A stretch of DNA of 64,000 bases from Dactylosporangium sucinum. GTDB taxonomy: Bacteria; Actinomycetota; Actinomycetes; Mycobacteriales; Micromonosporaceae. The position numbers and the translations under genes are program-made. Shown here piece by piece: positions 42,048-51,435 of the stretch. The stretch spans positions 37,533 to 101,532 of the forward strand of contig NZ_BMPI01000041.1 in the NCBI RefSeq assembly GCF_014647515.1, read 5' to 3'. The notes beneath the pieces were generated by a model that did not search any database, was not told the origin of the DNA, and was given only the letters and a program-made list of their open reading frames with translations. Every line of letters begins with the position of its first letter. Positions within the stretch are counted from its first letter, which is position 1.

Positions 42048-43256
42048 TCAGCCGGTGTGCTCGGCCATCGCCAGGAACTTGCGCTTCGACTCCAGGGCCT
42101 TCTCCGCCTCCCGGATGCGGCGCTGGTCGCCCGCCGCCTGGGCGCTCGCCAGCTGCTGCTCCGCCCGCGCCACCTGCTCGCGCATCTGGGCCAGGAGGGG
42201 GCTCGCCTCGGGCGGGGTGCGGCGCCAGGCCGCGTCCATCGCCGTCTTCACCTTGTCCTCGACCGCGCGCAGGCGACGGTCCAGGCCGGTCTGCGCCTCG
42301 CGCGGGACCCGCCCGACATCGTGCCAGGTGCCCTGGATCTCCCGCAGCTTGGCCTGGGCGGCCTTCGGGTCGCCGTCGATGTCGAGGCTCTCGGCCTGGG
42401 CGAGCAGCTCCTGCTTGCGGTCCAGGTTGCCCTTGAACTCGGCGTCGCGGGCGCTGAAGACGTCCGAGCGGCGCTTGAAGAAGGCGTCCTGGGCCGCGCG
42501 GAACCGCTCCCAGAGGCGCTGCTCGGTCTCCTTCGCGGCGCGCGGCGCGGCCTTCCACTCGGTCATGAGCTCCTTGAGGCGGGCGGCGGTCGCGTTCCAC
42601 TCGGTGGAGTCGGCGATCTGCTCGGCCTCGGTGACCAGCTCTTCCTTGCGGCTCTGGGCCTGCTTGCGGCTCGCGTCGAGGGACGCGAAGTGGGCGCCGC
42701 GGCGGCGGGTGAAGGCGTCGCGAGCGGCAGCGTACCGCTTCCAGAGCTCGCCCTCGGCCTTCTTCTCGACGCCGTGGATCGACTTCCACTCGTCGAGGAT
42801 CTCCTTGAGGCGGTCGCCGGCCGTCTTCCAGCCGGTCGCCTCGGCGGCGATCTGCTCGGCCTCCTCGACCAGGCCGGTCTTGCGGGCCAGGGCCTCGGCG
42901 CGGGCCGCGTCGCGCGCCGCGCGGGCGGCGCCGGCCTTCTCCTCGGCGATCGTGGTCAGCTTGTCGAGCCGGGCGGCGAGCCCGTCGATGTCGCCGACGA
43001 CGTGCGCCTCGTCCAGGCCGCTGCGCAGGCGGCGAATCGTGGACAGCGACTGACCGGCGTCGGCCGCCCCGCTGCCGAGCCGCGCCTCGATGAGGTCGAC
43101 CTCGGTCACCAGATCGGCGAACCGGCGCGCGAAGTGCGCGAGGCCCTCCTCCGGCGTCCCGGCTTGCCAGGAGCCGATGGCTCGTTCCCCCGCGGCCGTC
43201 TTCACGAACACGTTGCCGTCAGCGTCGATCCGTCCAAACGTCGTAGGCTCGCTCAT
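42048..43256 (-). CDS. DUF349-domain coiled-coil protein
   Basis: A 402-residue helical protein with three copies of the DUF349 repeat (about 80 residues each), each with a W-K or LWERF-type core: TGWKTAGDRLKEILDEWKSI, TEWNATAARLKELMTEWKAA and GDPKAAQAKLREIQGTWHDVG. Function is unknown; related proteins have been linked to stress and nucleic-acid phenotypes. The start is the ATG at 43256 (MSEPTTFGRIDADGNVFVK), which has GAGGA upstream and restores the conserved N-terminus. Divergent from the gene at 43452, convergent with miaB. Confidence 0.93.
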   Translation of the reverse strand: MSEPTTFGRIDADGNVFVKTAAGERAIGSWQAGTPEEGLAHFARRFADLVTEVDLIEARLGSGAADAGQSLSTIRRLRSGLDEAHVVGDIDGLAARLDKLTTIAEEKAGAARAARDAARAEALARKTGLVEEAEQIAAEATGWKTAGDRLKEILDEWKSIHGVEKKAEGELWKRYAAARDAFTRRRGAHFASLDASRKQAQSRKEELVTEAEQIADSTEWNATAARLKELMTEWKAAPRAAKETEQRLWERFRAAQDAFFKRRSDVFSARDAEFKGNLDRKQELLAQAESLDIDGDPKAAQAKLREIQGTWHDVGRVPREAQTGLDRRLRAVEDKVKTAMDAAWRRTPPEASPLLAQMREQVARAEQQLASAQAAGDQRRIREAEKALESKRKFLAMAEHTG

Positions 43257-43451
43257 CTGCCATCCTCGCTCCCGGCGCCCGCAGGATCGGGTATCCCACC
43301 GTCGCGCCGCCATCGCACAGCAAAGTTCCCCAGGGCATTGTCACAGGTGTGCCCCGGGGCCGGTCGAGGGCCTGCGGCCGAACCGTGACCATTCCGGTGC
43401 CAAGCACGGGTCGCACGGCCGGGCAGCGACCGTCCCCGATAACGTTATGCC

Positions 43452-44129
43452 GTGTCACTCGTCGCCGCCGCGGTCTGCCCACATCCGCCGTTGTTGCTGC
43501 CGGAAGTGGCCGCCGGAGCGGCGCACGAGCTCGACGACCTGCGGTCTGCCTGCCACGTTGCCGTGACCCACCTGACCAGCGCCTCGGTCGACTTGCTCAT
43601 TGTCGTTGGTGCCGATACCACGACGGTACGCCGTCGTCCTCCCTTCGGTGGGACCCTGTCCCCGTGGGGGATCGACCGGCCGGTCGGTGAGCTCGGTGGC
43701 GATCAGCTTCCCCTCAGCCTGCTCATCGGCGCCTGGCTGGCCCCGGCCGCGAGCGGCTTCCAGAGCGTCGCGGCGACCGCCTCGCCGGACGAATGCGCAC
43801 AACTCGGTCGGGGGCTGGCCGCCGAGGCCGCGCGCGTCGGGCTGCTGGTGCTCGGGGACGCGTCCGCCTGCCGCAGCGAGAAGGCGCCCGGATACCGAGA
43901 CCCGCGCGCCGAGCCCTTCGACGCCGCCGTGGCCGGCGCCCTGGCCAAGGCCGACACCGAGGCCCTCCTGCGGGTCGACCCGGGGCTTGCCGGCGAGCTG
44001 CTCGTCGCCGGGCGGGCGCCGTGGCAGGTGCTGGCCGGGGCGGCCGAGGGGGTCGCCTGGGCGCACACCGAGCTGCTGTATGACGACGCTCCGTACGGGG
44101 TCGGTTACCTGGTGGCGAGCTGGCGGTGA
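43452..44129 (+). CDS. Class III extradiol-dioxygenase-like protein, probably degenerate
   Basis: A 225-residue protein of the LigB/MEMO-like fold found directly before miaA in many actinobacteria. The first conserved motif is present (CPHPPLLLPEV with the metal-type His). The second, usually a strand ending in SPH, reads LLIVVGADTTT here, so one metal-binding His appears lost. Activity as a dioxygenase is therefore doubtful. GTG start at 43452. Its stop overlaps the miaA start (GTGA at 44126-44129), so the two are coupled. Role unknown. Confidence 0.8.
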   Translation: MSLVAAAVCPHPPLLLPEVAAGAAHELDDLRSACHVAVTHLTSASVDLLIVVGADTTTVRRRPPFGGTLSPWGIDRPVGELGGDQLPLSLLIGAWLAPAASGFQSVAATASPDECAQLGRGLAAEAARVGLLVLGDASACRSEKAPGYRDPRAEPFDAAVAGALAKADTEALLRVDPGLAGELLVAGRAPWQVLAGAAEGVAWAHTELLYDDAPYGVGYLVASWR

Positions 44130-45013
44130 CCACAGTCGTCGCCATCGTCGGCCCGACCGCCGCCGGCAAGTCCGCCCTGAGCCTCCGCCTGGCCCACGCC
44201 CTCCGCGGTGAGGTCATCAATGCCGATTCGATGCAGCTGTACCGCGGGATGGACATCGGCACCGCCAAGCTCACCGTCGCCGAGCGGGAGGGCGTCCCGC
44301 ACCACGTCCTGGACATCTGGGACGTGACCGAGCCGGCCAGCGTGGCCGTCTACCAGGAACTGGCCCGCGCGGCGATCGACGACGTGGCGGCCCGCGGACG
44401 GGTGCCGCTGCTCGTCGGCGGCTCCGGCCTCTACGTGCGGGCCGTGCTCGAGGACTTCGAGTTCCCGGGCACCGACCCCGACCTGCGGGCCGAGCTGGAG
44501 GCGGAGCTCGAGCGGGTGGGCCCGGCGCCGCTGTACGCCCGGCTCGCCGCGGCCGACCCGCTCGCCGCCGAGCGGATCCTGCCGAGCAACGGCCGGCGGA
44601 TCGTCCGCGCGCTGGAGGTCAACGCGCTCACCGGGTCGACGTTCACGGCGCGGCTGCCGGAGCCGCGCCCGGTGTACGACAGCATCCAGATCGGCGTGGA
44701 CGTCGACACCGCCGAGCTCGACGCCCGCATCGCCCGCCGGGTCGACGCCATGTGGGCGGCCGGGCTGGTCGCCGAGACCCGCGAGCTGGAGCGCCGGGGG
44801 CTGCGGGAGGGGCGGACGGCCGGCCGGGCGCTGGGGTACCACCAGATTCTCACCCTCCCGGAGGAGGAGGCGCGGGCGGAGACCGTGCGCGCCACCCGGC
44901 GGTTCGTGCGGCGGCAGCGCTCGTGGTTCCGCCGCGACCCGCGGATCGTGTGGCTCGACGGGGCGGCGGCGGACATCACCGAGGCGGCGCTCGGGCTCGT
45001 ACGGCAAGATTGA
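44126..45013 (+). CDS. miaA: tRNA dimethylallyltransferase MiaA
   Basis: A 295-residue enzyme that adds the isopentenyl group from DMAPP to A37 of UNN-reading tRNAs. The P-loop is VGPTAAGKSALS at residues 7-18, followed by NADSMQLYRGMDIGTAK (conserved Asp-Ser), and later GGSGLYVRAVL and ALGYHQIL. Start codon GTG at 44126 overlaps the upstream stop. dapF follows 4 bases after the stop. MiaB in this window uses its product, so both steps of ms2i6A37 formation are covered. Confidence 0.96.
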   Translation: MTTVVAIVGPTAAGKSALSLRLAHALRGEVINADSMQLYRGMDIGTAKLTVAEREGVPHHVLDIWDVTEPASVAVYQELARAAIDDVAARGRVPLLVGGSGLYVRAVLEDFEFPGTDPDLRAELEAELERVGPAPLYARLAAADPLAAERILPSNGRRIVRALEVNALTGSTFTARLPEPRPVYDSIQIGVDVDTAELDARIARRVDAMWAAGLVAETRELERRGLREGRTAGRALGYHQILTLPEEEARAETVRATRRFVRRQRSWFRRDPRIVWLDGAAADITEAALGLVRQD

Positions 45014-45017
45014 CGCC

Positions 45018-45872
45018 ATGCGCTTCGCGAAAGGCCACGGCACGGGCAACGACTTCGTCATCCTGCCCGACCCCGACGGTGTGCTCCCGCTGACGCCGGC
45101 GTTCGTCGCCGCGCTGTGCGACCGGCGCCGCGGGATCGGCGCCGACGGCGTCCTGCGCGTGGTCCGCAGCGCCGCCCACCCCGACGCCGAGGCCTCGTCC
45201 GCCGCGGCCGAGTGGTTCATGGACTACTGGAACTCGGACGGTTCCCAGTCGGAGATGTGCGGCAACGGCGTGCGCGTCTACGCGCGGTACCTGGCGGAGG
45301 CTGGCCTGGTCGCCCCCGAGGGCACGTTCAACCTGGTCACGCGGGCGGGCGTCGTGCCCGTCACCATGGGCGAGGAGATCACCGCCGGGATGCCGGTCCC
45401 CCGGGTGTACGTGCAGAGCGAGGCCGGCACCAACGGCGCCGTCTTCACCGGCACCGCCGTCGACGTCGGCAACCCTCACCTGGTCTGCCCGGTCGACGAG
45501 GCGACCCTGGAGCGGCTCGACCTGACCGCGGCCCCGGCGATCGACCCGCTGATCTTCCCGGCCGGCGTGAACGTGGAGTTCGCGGCGGTCGGCAACCCGC
45601 CCGCGGGCGCCGACCTGTACCGCCGGATGCGCGTCTACGAGCGCGGCTCGGGCGAGACCCAGTCCTGCGGCTCCGGGGTGTGCGCGGTGGCCGCTGTGGC
45701 CCTGCACCACGCCGGCCTGGAGTCGGGCGTGGTGGTCGTCGACGTGCCGGGCGGCCGGCTGACGGTGACGTCCTCGCCGGCCGAGTGCCTGCTGCGGGGG
45801 CCGGCGGTGATCGTCGCGCACGGCGACGTCGACGCCCAGGCGATCCGCCAACTCGCCCCGCTCCACTCGTAG
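45018..45872 (+). CDS. dapF: Diaminopimelate epimerase
   Basis: A 284-residue cofactor-free racemase that converts LL- to meso-diaminopimelate for peptidoglycan and lysine. Both catalytic cysteines are present, in MCGNGVRVYARYL and SCGSGVCAVA, along with the start motif AKGHGTGNDFVI. ATG at 45018, 4 bases after miaA, same operon. The gene is followed by a 743-base repeat-rich gap. Confidence 0.97.
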   Translation: MRFAKGHGTGNDFVILPDPDGVLPLTPAFVAALCDRRRGIGADGVLRVVRSAAHPDAEASSAAAEWFMDYWNSDGSQSEMCGNGVRVYARYLAEAGLVAPEGTFNLVTRAGVVPVTMGEEITAGMPVPRVYVQSEAGTNGAVFTGTAVDVGNPHLVCPVDEATLERLDLTAAPAIDPLIFPAGVNVEFAAVGNPPAGADLYRRMRVYERGSGETQSCGSGVCAVAAVALHHAGLESGVVVVDVPGGRLTVTSSPAECLLRGPAVIVAHGDVDAQAIRQLAPLHS

Positions 45873-45880
45873 CCACCTGC

Positions 45881-45960
45881 CTGCTGCCGCTGCCTGCTGC
45901 CGCTGCCGCTGCCCGCTGCACGCTGCCGCTGCACGCTGCCGCTGGCGCTGCACGCTCGCC
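45881..45960. repeat. GCTGCC-type simple repeat after dapF
   Basis: Irregular runs of CTGCCGCTGC and GCTGCACGCTGCC hexamer-based units begin 8 bases after the dapF stop. The pattern is typical of slippage-prone simple sequence. Confidence 0.75.
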
Positions 45961-46027
45961 CGCCGTGCCTGCCCGCTGCGGTGCGCCCACTTCCACGATG
46001 TTTGCCCGCGGCGGTGCCCCCCACTCC

Positions 46028-46102
46028 CGCGATCTTGGAGTTGTGGTCCCGGATTTGTCGGAAATGACGGCATAAGTCAGGAGCCGCAGCTCCAAGATCG
46101 CG
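46028..46102. repeat. Intergenic inverted repeat C (GATC-arm)
   Basis: CGCGATCTTGGAG at 46028-46040 pairs perfectly with CTCCAAGATCGCG at 46090-46102. As RNA, the pairing continues inward for 7 more positions using G-U pairs (UUGUGGU with GCCGCAG), giving about 20 pairs. The 35-base centre includes CCGGATTTGTCGG and ATGACGGCATAAG. Conserved pairing despite base changes suggests the structure itself is kept. Confidence 0.75.
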
Positions 46103-46114
46103 CTGGGTGGAGCG

Positions 46115-46500
46115 CTGGGTAGAGCCCAGGTCGGGGCTCGCAGGGCAGTGTGCAGGGCGGGGCGCAGGCCGCGGCACGCAGGCCGGCGCATAGGGCGCGG
46201 GCCGGGGCGCAGGGCGCAGTGCAGTGTGCAGGGCGGGGCGCGGGGCGGGGTGCAGCCCGGGGCAGGGTGCGGGGGCGCAGTGCAGGGCGGGGGCGCAGCG
46301 CAGGGCGGGGGCGCAGCGCAGGGCGGGGTGCGGGGGCGCAGTGCAGGGCGGGGTGCAGGCCGACGCGCAGGGAGCTGGGCGCAGCTCAGGGTCGGGTGCA
46401 GGTCGGCGCGCAGGGAGCGGGGCGCGGGGCGGAGCGTGAGTGAGCGCGGACGCGAGTGCGCGGGAAGAGCGAGGCGGCGGGCGCGAAGGGCGGGCGGGCG
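46115..46500. repeat. G-rich low-complexity block with 18-base repeat
   Basis: A strand-asymmetric, G-rich stretch built from GGGGCGCAG and GTGCAGGGC motifs. The unit GGGGGCGCAGTGCAGGGC, or its one-base variant with AGCG, occurs in tandem at 46271-46288, 46289-46306 and 46307-46324, and again at 46332-46349 after a 7-base break. Runs of three to five G at short intervals could fold into G-quadruplexes on the plus strand. Confidence 0.85.
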
Positions 46501-46538
46501 CCCGGAGGACCTGTTCGCCGGGCGGTGGCACAGCTGAG

Positions 46539-46596
46539 ACGTTGGTCGATCTACCCGCACTCTTTGTGATCAAAACGAGGGTAGATCGACCAACGT
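46539..46596. repeat. Intergenic inverted repeat D (GATC-arm), 18-base perfect stem
   Basis: ACGTTGGTCGATCTACCC at 46539-46556 pairs exactly with GGGTAGATCGACCAACGT at 46579-46596, around a 22-base centre that contains TTTGTGATCAAAA. It ends 20 bases before the malic enzyme stop and could terminate that transcript. Arms are less GC-rich than the surroundings, which suggests a distinct origin. Confidence 0.8.
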
Positions 46597-46615
46597 TTAT
46601 GGAAGCGGGCGGCGG

Positions 46616-48049
46616 CTAGGAAGCGGAGCCGTCCGGGGTTGAGTCCAGGGCCGGGCCGCGGGCCGCCGCGCGCACCGCCGCCGCCACGGCCGGGGCCACG
46701 CGGGCGTCGAACACGCTCGGGACGATGACGGTCGGGTTGAGTTTGTCCTCGCCCACCGTGTCGGCGATCGCCTGGGCCGCCGCGATGGCCATCGCCTCGG
46801 TGAACTCGCGTGCCTGGGCGTCGAGCATGCCGCGGAAGACGCCCGGGAAGGCCAGGACGTTGTTGATCTGGTTGGGCTGGTCGGAGCGGCCGGTGGCGAC
46901 GATCGCGGCGTGCTCGCGGGCCTCCCGCGGGTCGACCTCGGGGTCGGGGTTGGCCAGGGCGAACACGATCGAGTTCGGTGCCATCGTGGCGATGTCGTCG
47001 CCCGTGAGCAGGTTGGGGGCGCTCACGCCGATGAAGACGTCGGCGCCGCGCAGGGCCCCGCGCAGGTTGCCGCTGTAGTTGTTCTTGTTGGTGTGGTCCG
47101 CGAGCCACTGCCAGGAGTCTGACAAGTTGGTCATCCCGCGGTGGAGCGCGCCGGGCCGGTCCGTTGCGATGACGTCGCCGACGCCCTGGTGCAGCAGCAG
47201 CTTGATGATCGCCGTGCCGGCCGCGCCGGCGCCGCTGATCACCACGCGCACCTGGTCGATCGGCTTGCCGACCACGCGCAGGGCGTTGGTGAGGGCGGCC
47301 AGGACGCAGATGGCCGTGCCGTGCTGGTCGTCGTGGAAGACCGGGATGTCGAGCAGGTCGCGCAGGCGCTCCTCGATCTCGAAGCAGCGGGGCGCCGCGA
47401 TGTCCTCGAGGTTGATGCCGCCGTACGCGGGCGCGATCGCCCGCACGATCGAGATGATCTCCTCGGTGTCCTGGGTGTCCAGGACCACCGGCCAGGCGTC
47501 CACCCCGCCGAAGCGCTTGAACAGGGCGGCCTTGCCCTCCATGACCGGCATCGCCGCGTAGGGCCCGATGTTGCCGAGGCCGAGCACGGCCGAGCCGTCG
47601 GTGACCACGGCGACGGTGTTGCGCTTGATCGTGAGGCGGCGGGCGTCGTCGGGGTTCTCGGCGATGGCGAGGCAGACGCGGGCGACGCCCGGCGTGTAGG
47701 CGCGGGACAGCTCGTCGCGGTTGCGGAGGGCGACCTTGGGGGCGACCTCGATCTTGCCGCCGAGGTGCAGGAGGAAGGTGCGGTCGGAGACCTTGCGGAC
47801 GTCGACCCCGTCGAGCTTCTCCAGGCCGGCCACGACCTGCTCGGCGTGGCTGGAGTCGGCGGTGTCGGTGGTGAGGTCGACGACGACGTTGTTGCTGTCG
47901 GAGTCGACGACGTCGACGGCGGTGACGATGCCGCCGGCCTCGCCCACGGCGGTGGTCAGGCGGCCGATCGCGGAGGCGTCGGCGCGGACGGAAACGCGGA
48001 TGGTGATGGAGAACCCGGCGCTGGGCAGACGGTGTGTGGCAGGTGTCAC
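46616..48049 (-). CDS. NAD-type malic enzyme with N-terminal ACT domain
   Basis: A 477-residue protein. Residues about 13-85 form an ACT regulatory domain (ITIRVSVRADASAIGRLTTAV). The rest is a malic enzyme: SRAYTPGVARVCLAIA, the catalytic region with Lys in PVMEGKAALFKRFGGVDAWP, the metal site IPVFHDDQHGTA and the NAD(P) fold VVISGAGAAGTAI. It decarboxylates malate to pyruvate. The fused ACT domain suggests amino-acid control. Start is the GTG at 48049; the open frame upstream to 48121 is a non-conserved basic stretch. Divergent from hflX. Confidence 0.93.
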   Translation of the reverse strand: MTPATHRLPSAGFSITIRVSVRADASAIGRLTTAVGEAGGIVTAVDVVDSDSNNVVVDLTTDTADSSHAEQVVAGLEKLDGVDVRKVSDRTFLLHLGGKIEVAPKVALRNRDELSRAYTPGVARVCLAIAENPDDARRLTIKRNTVAVVTDGSAVLGLGNIGPYAAMPVMEGKAALFKRFGGVDAWPVVLDTQDTEEIISIVRAIAPAYGGINLEDIAAPRCFEIEERLRDLLDIPVFHDDQHGTAICVLAALTNALRVVGKPIDQVRVVISGAGAAGTAIIKLLLHQGVGDVIATDRPGALHRGMTNLSDSWQWLADHTNKNNYSGNLRGALRGADVFIGVSAPNLLTGDDIATMAPNSIVFALANPDPEVDPREAREHAAIVATGRSDQPNQINNVLAFPGVFRGMLDAQAREFTEAMAIAAAQAIADTVGEDKLNPTVIVPSVFDARVAPAVAAAVRAAARGPALDSTPDGSAS

Positions 48050-48198
48050 CGCCCCATTCTCACTCGTTCGCTCACCCCGTTGCCGCACCGGGGACCGCGT
48101 GATCGTGACAGGTCGATGCACGTACGGCCAATATCAAGTGCCATCGGGTGTCTGAGGTGTCAGGATTGACGGGTTGTATCGGCAGTCCCTAGGAGTGC

Positions 48199-49617
<1,419 letters not shown>

Positions 49618-49640
49618 TTTTTCTGCGATTACGTGGAGTG

Positions 49641-49678
49641 AGAGCCGGACCGGGCACACCCATGAATGGTCCGGCTCT
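49641..49678 (+). terminator. Hairpin between hflX and the secreted protein gene
   Basis: An 11-base perfect stem, AGAGCCGGACC (49641-49651) with GGTCCGGCTCT (49668-49678), loop 16 bases. It ends 14 bases before the next ATG, so besides ending hflX transcripts it could act as a leader structure of the next gene. Confidence 0.6.
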
Positions 49679-49692
49679 GCCAAACTTGTGCG

Positions 49693-51321
49693 ATGCGACT
49701 GCGGGTGGGCTCCTGGACTGCTGCTGTTCTCAGTCTGTTGGCTGGGCTTTCAGCAGCGCCAGCGGCCGCCGCACCCTCGCCCTCCGGTCAGCCGTCCCCG
49801 GCCGTGGCGGGCGCCGGACAGCCCATCTGCACCCCCGACAACAAGCAGGTGACGGAGATCTCGGGGCTGGTGGCCACGGCCAACGGCTTCATGGCGGTGC
49901 AGGACAGCCAGTCCAACGGCAAGCCCAAGATCTATCAGCTCGACAACAACTGCAAGCTGCTGAGCACGATCGGCTACCCGACCCCGGCCCGTGACCCCGA
50001 GGACCTCGCGGTCGACAAGAACGGGACGTTCTGGATCGCCGACATCGGCGACAACGATGAGGCGAGCGGCGGCACCAAGGAGCCGCGCAAGACGGTCGCG
50101 GTGTGGAGCCTGCCGAGCGGCTCCAGGGAGCCGACGATCAACCGCCTGGCGTATCCGGACGGCAAGAAGCGCGACGCCGAGGCGATGCTCCTGGCCGCCG
50201 ACGGCAGCCCGATCATCATCACGAAGACCCCGGTCGGCGAGGTGTGGGTCCCCGAGGGCCCGCTGCAGCCGAAGGCCGAGGCGGGCGTGAAGATGAAGAA
50301 GGTCGGGCAGTTCAACCCCCAGGACACCAAGACGGCCAACCCGCTGGGCCTGCTGGGCTGGAAGCTGATCACGGGCGCGGCCACGTCCCCGGACGGCTCG
50401 AAGGTGGTCATCCGCACCTATTCGGACGCCTACGAGTTCGACGTCCCGGGCGGCGACGTGGTCAAGGCGATCACCAGCGGCAAGCCGCGCATCACCCCGC
50501 TGCCCAACGAGGTGCAGGGCGAGGCCATCACGTATTCCGCGGACGGCAAGACGTACATCACGGCCTCCGACGTGGAGGGCTCGAAGAAGGCGCCGCTGCT
50601 GCGGTACACGCCGACGAACGTCCAGCCGGGCAAGGGCGAGGGCGCCAACCTGCCCACGCCGAAGTCGGACGACCCCGGCTTCCTGGCGAGCCTGACCCTC
50701 CAGGACATCACGTATGCGGTGGCTGCCATCGGCATCGTCGGCCTGATCCTGGTGGTGGCCGGCATCGTCGGCATCCGCCGGGCGCGGGCGGCCCGCCGCC
50801 TGGCCGGCCCCGCCGGTAGTGCCCGGGGCGCGGCCTCGGTCGGCGGCATGGACGGCGACGGCCCCGGTGGTCCTGGCGGTCCCGGCGGTCCCGACGACGA
50901 CGGCCCACGCGGCGGCGGCACGGTCTACGGCGCGCAACCGGCCCCGGCGTCCCGCGGCGGCGGCGGCAACGTGTACGGCGGGGCCCCGTCGTCCCCGGCC
51001 CCCCAGGGCACGACGTACGGCGGCGGCACCACGTACGGCTCCGGTTCCGGCGGCGGCTCGACCTACGGCGGCGGCTCCGGCGGCGGTTCCGGCGGCGGCT
51101 CGGGCGGTGGCTCGACCTACGGCTCGCCGCAGGGCGGAACCTACGGCTCGCCCCAGGGCGGCTACGACCAGCCTCCGGGCCCGCGGGGCTTCGGCCAGGC
51201 GGGCGGCTTCCCGCCTCCGCCTCCGCCGCCGGGCAACCACGGCTCGCGTGGCGTGTATGGCCGCGGGCAGCAGCCCGACGACTACGACGGCCACGAGCGC
51301 GGCTACGCACCGCACCGCTGA
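49693..51321 (+). CDS. Secreted propeller-like protein with membrane helix and Gly-rich tail
   Basis: A 542-residue protein of no named family. It has a signal peptide (residues 1-27), an extracellular domain (about 45-325) with repeated beta-hairpins such as PEDLAVDKNGTFWIADIGDN and GEAITYSADGKTYITASD that suggest a beta-propeller, a membrane helix at 340-362, then a basic stop signal. The last 175 residues are Gly/Ser/Tyr/Pro-rich with GGGSTYG and QGGTYGSP repeats and would lie inside the cell. ATG at 49693. The layout (sensor outside, disordered tail inside) is suggestive, but the function is unknown. Confidence 0.82.
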   Translation: MRLRVGSWTAAVLSLLAGLSAAPAAAAPSPSGQPSPAVAGAGQPICTPDNKQVTEISGLVATANGFMAVQDSQSNGKPKIYQLDNNCKLLSTIGYPTPARDPEDLAVDKNGTFWIADIGDNDEASGGTKEPRKTVAVWSLPSGSREPTINRLAYPDGKKRDAEAMLLAADGSPIIITKTPVGEVWVPEGPLQPKAEAGVKMKKVGQFNPQDTKTANPLGLLGWKLITGAATSPDGSKVVIRTYSDAYEFDVPGGDVVKAITSGKPRITPLPNEVQGEAITYSADGKTYITASDVEGSKKAPLLRYTPTNVQPGKGEGANLPTPKSDDPGFLASLTLQDITYAVAAIGIVGLILVVAGIVGIRRARAARRLAGPAGSARGAASVGGMDGDGPGGPGGPGGPDDDGPRGGGTVYGAQPAPASRGGGGNVYGGAPSSPAPQGTTYGGGTTYGSGSGGGSTYGGGSGGGSGGGSGGGSTYGSPQGGTYGSPQGGYDQPPGPRGFGQAGGFPPPPPPPGNHGSRGVYGRGQQPDDYDGHERGYAPHR

Positions 51322-51339
51322 GCCCCGGGCGGGGCCGCT

Positions 51340-51397
51340 CCATGATCAATGGAGGCATCTGGCTGCGATAGCGGCCGAAAGTCGCCATCGATCATGG
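51340..51397. repeat. Intergenic inverted repeat B (GATC-arm family, CATCTGG type)
   Basis: CCATGATCAATGG at 51340-51352 and CCATCGATCATGG at 51385-51397 pair at 12 of 13 positions. The centre includes GCATCTGGCTGC, matching ACATCTGGTTGC in the element at 41833 at the same place relative to the left arm. It lies between two convergent genes. Confidence 0.7.
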
Positions 51398-51435
51398 GTC
51401 CGGAACAGCGACAGAGCCCCCGCCACAGGCCCGGG

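Larger units (their letters stand above)
45873..46615. other. 743-base repeat-rich intergenic gap
   Basis: No gene is supported between dapF and the convergent malic enzyme gene. The gap holds, left to right: a GCTGCC-type simple repeat (45881-45960), an inverted repeat (46028-46102), a G-rich low-complexity block (46115-46500) with an 18-base tandem repeat, and a second inverted repeat (46539-46596). Open frames across the G-rich block encode only Arg/Gly/Ala and look like artefacts. Confidence 0.75.

Noticed and set aside
46148..46537. Open frames across the G-rich block as a gene
   Set aside because: The products consist almost only of Arg, Gly, Ala and Gln, three overlapping frames are open equally, and no ribosome binding site or domain is present.
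46539..46596. Inverted repeat D as the ends of an insertion sequence
   Set aside because: Only 22 bases separate the arms, and no transposase or target-site duplication was found nearby.
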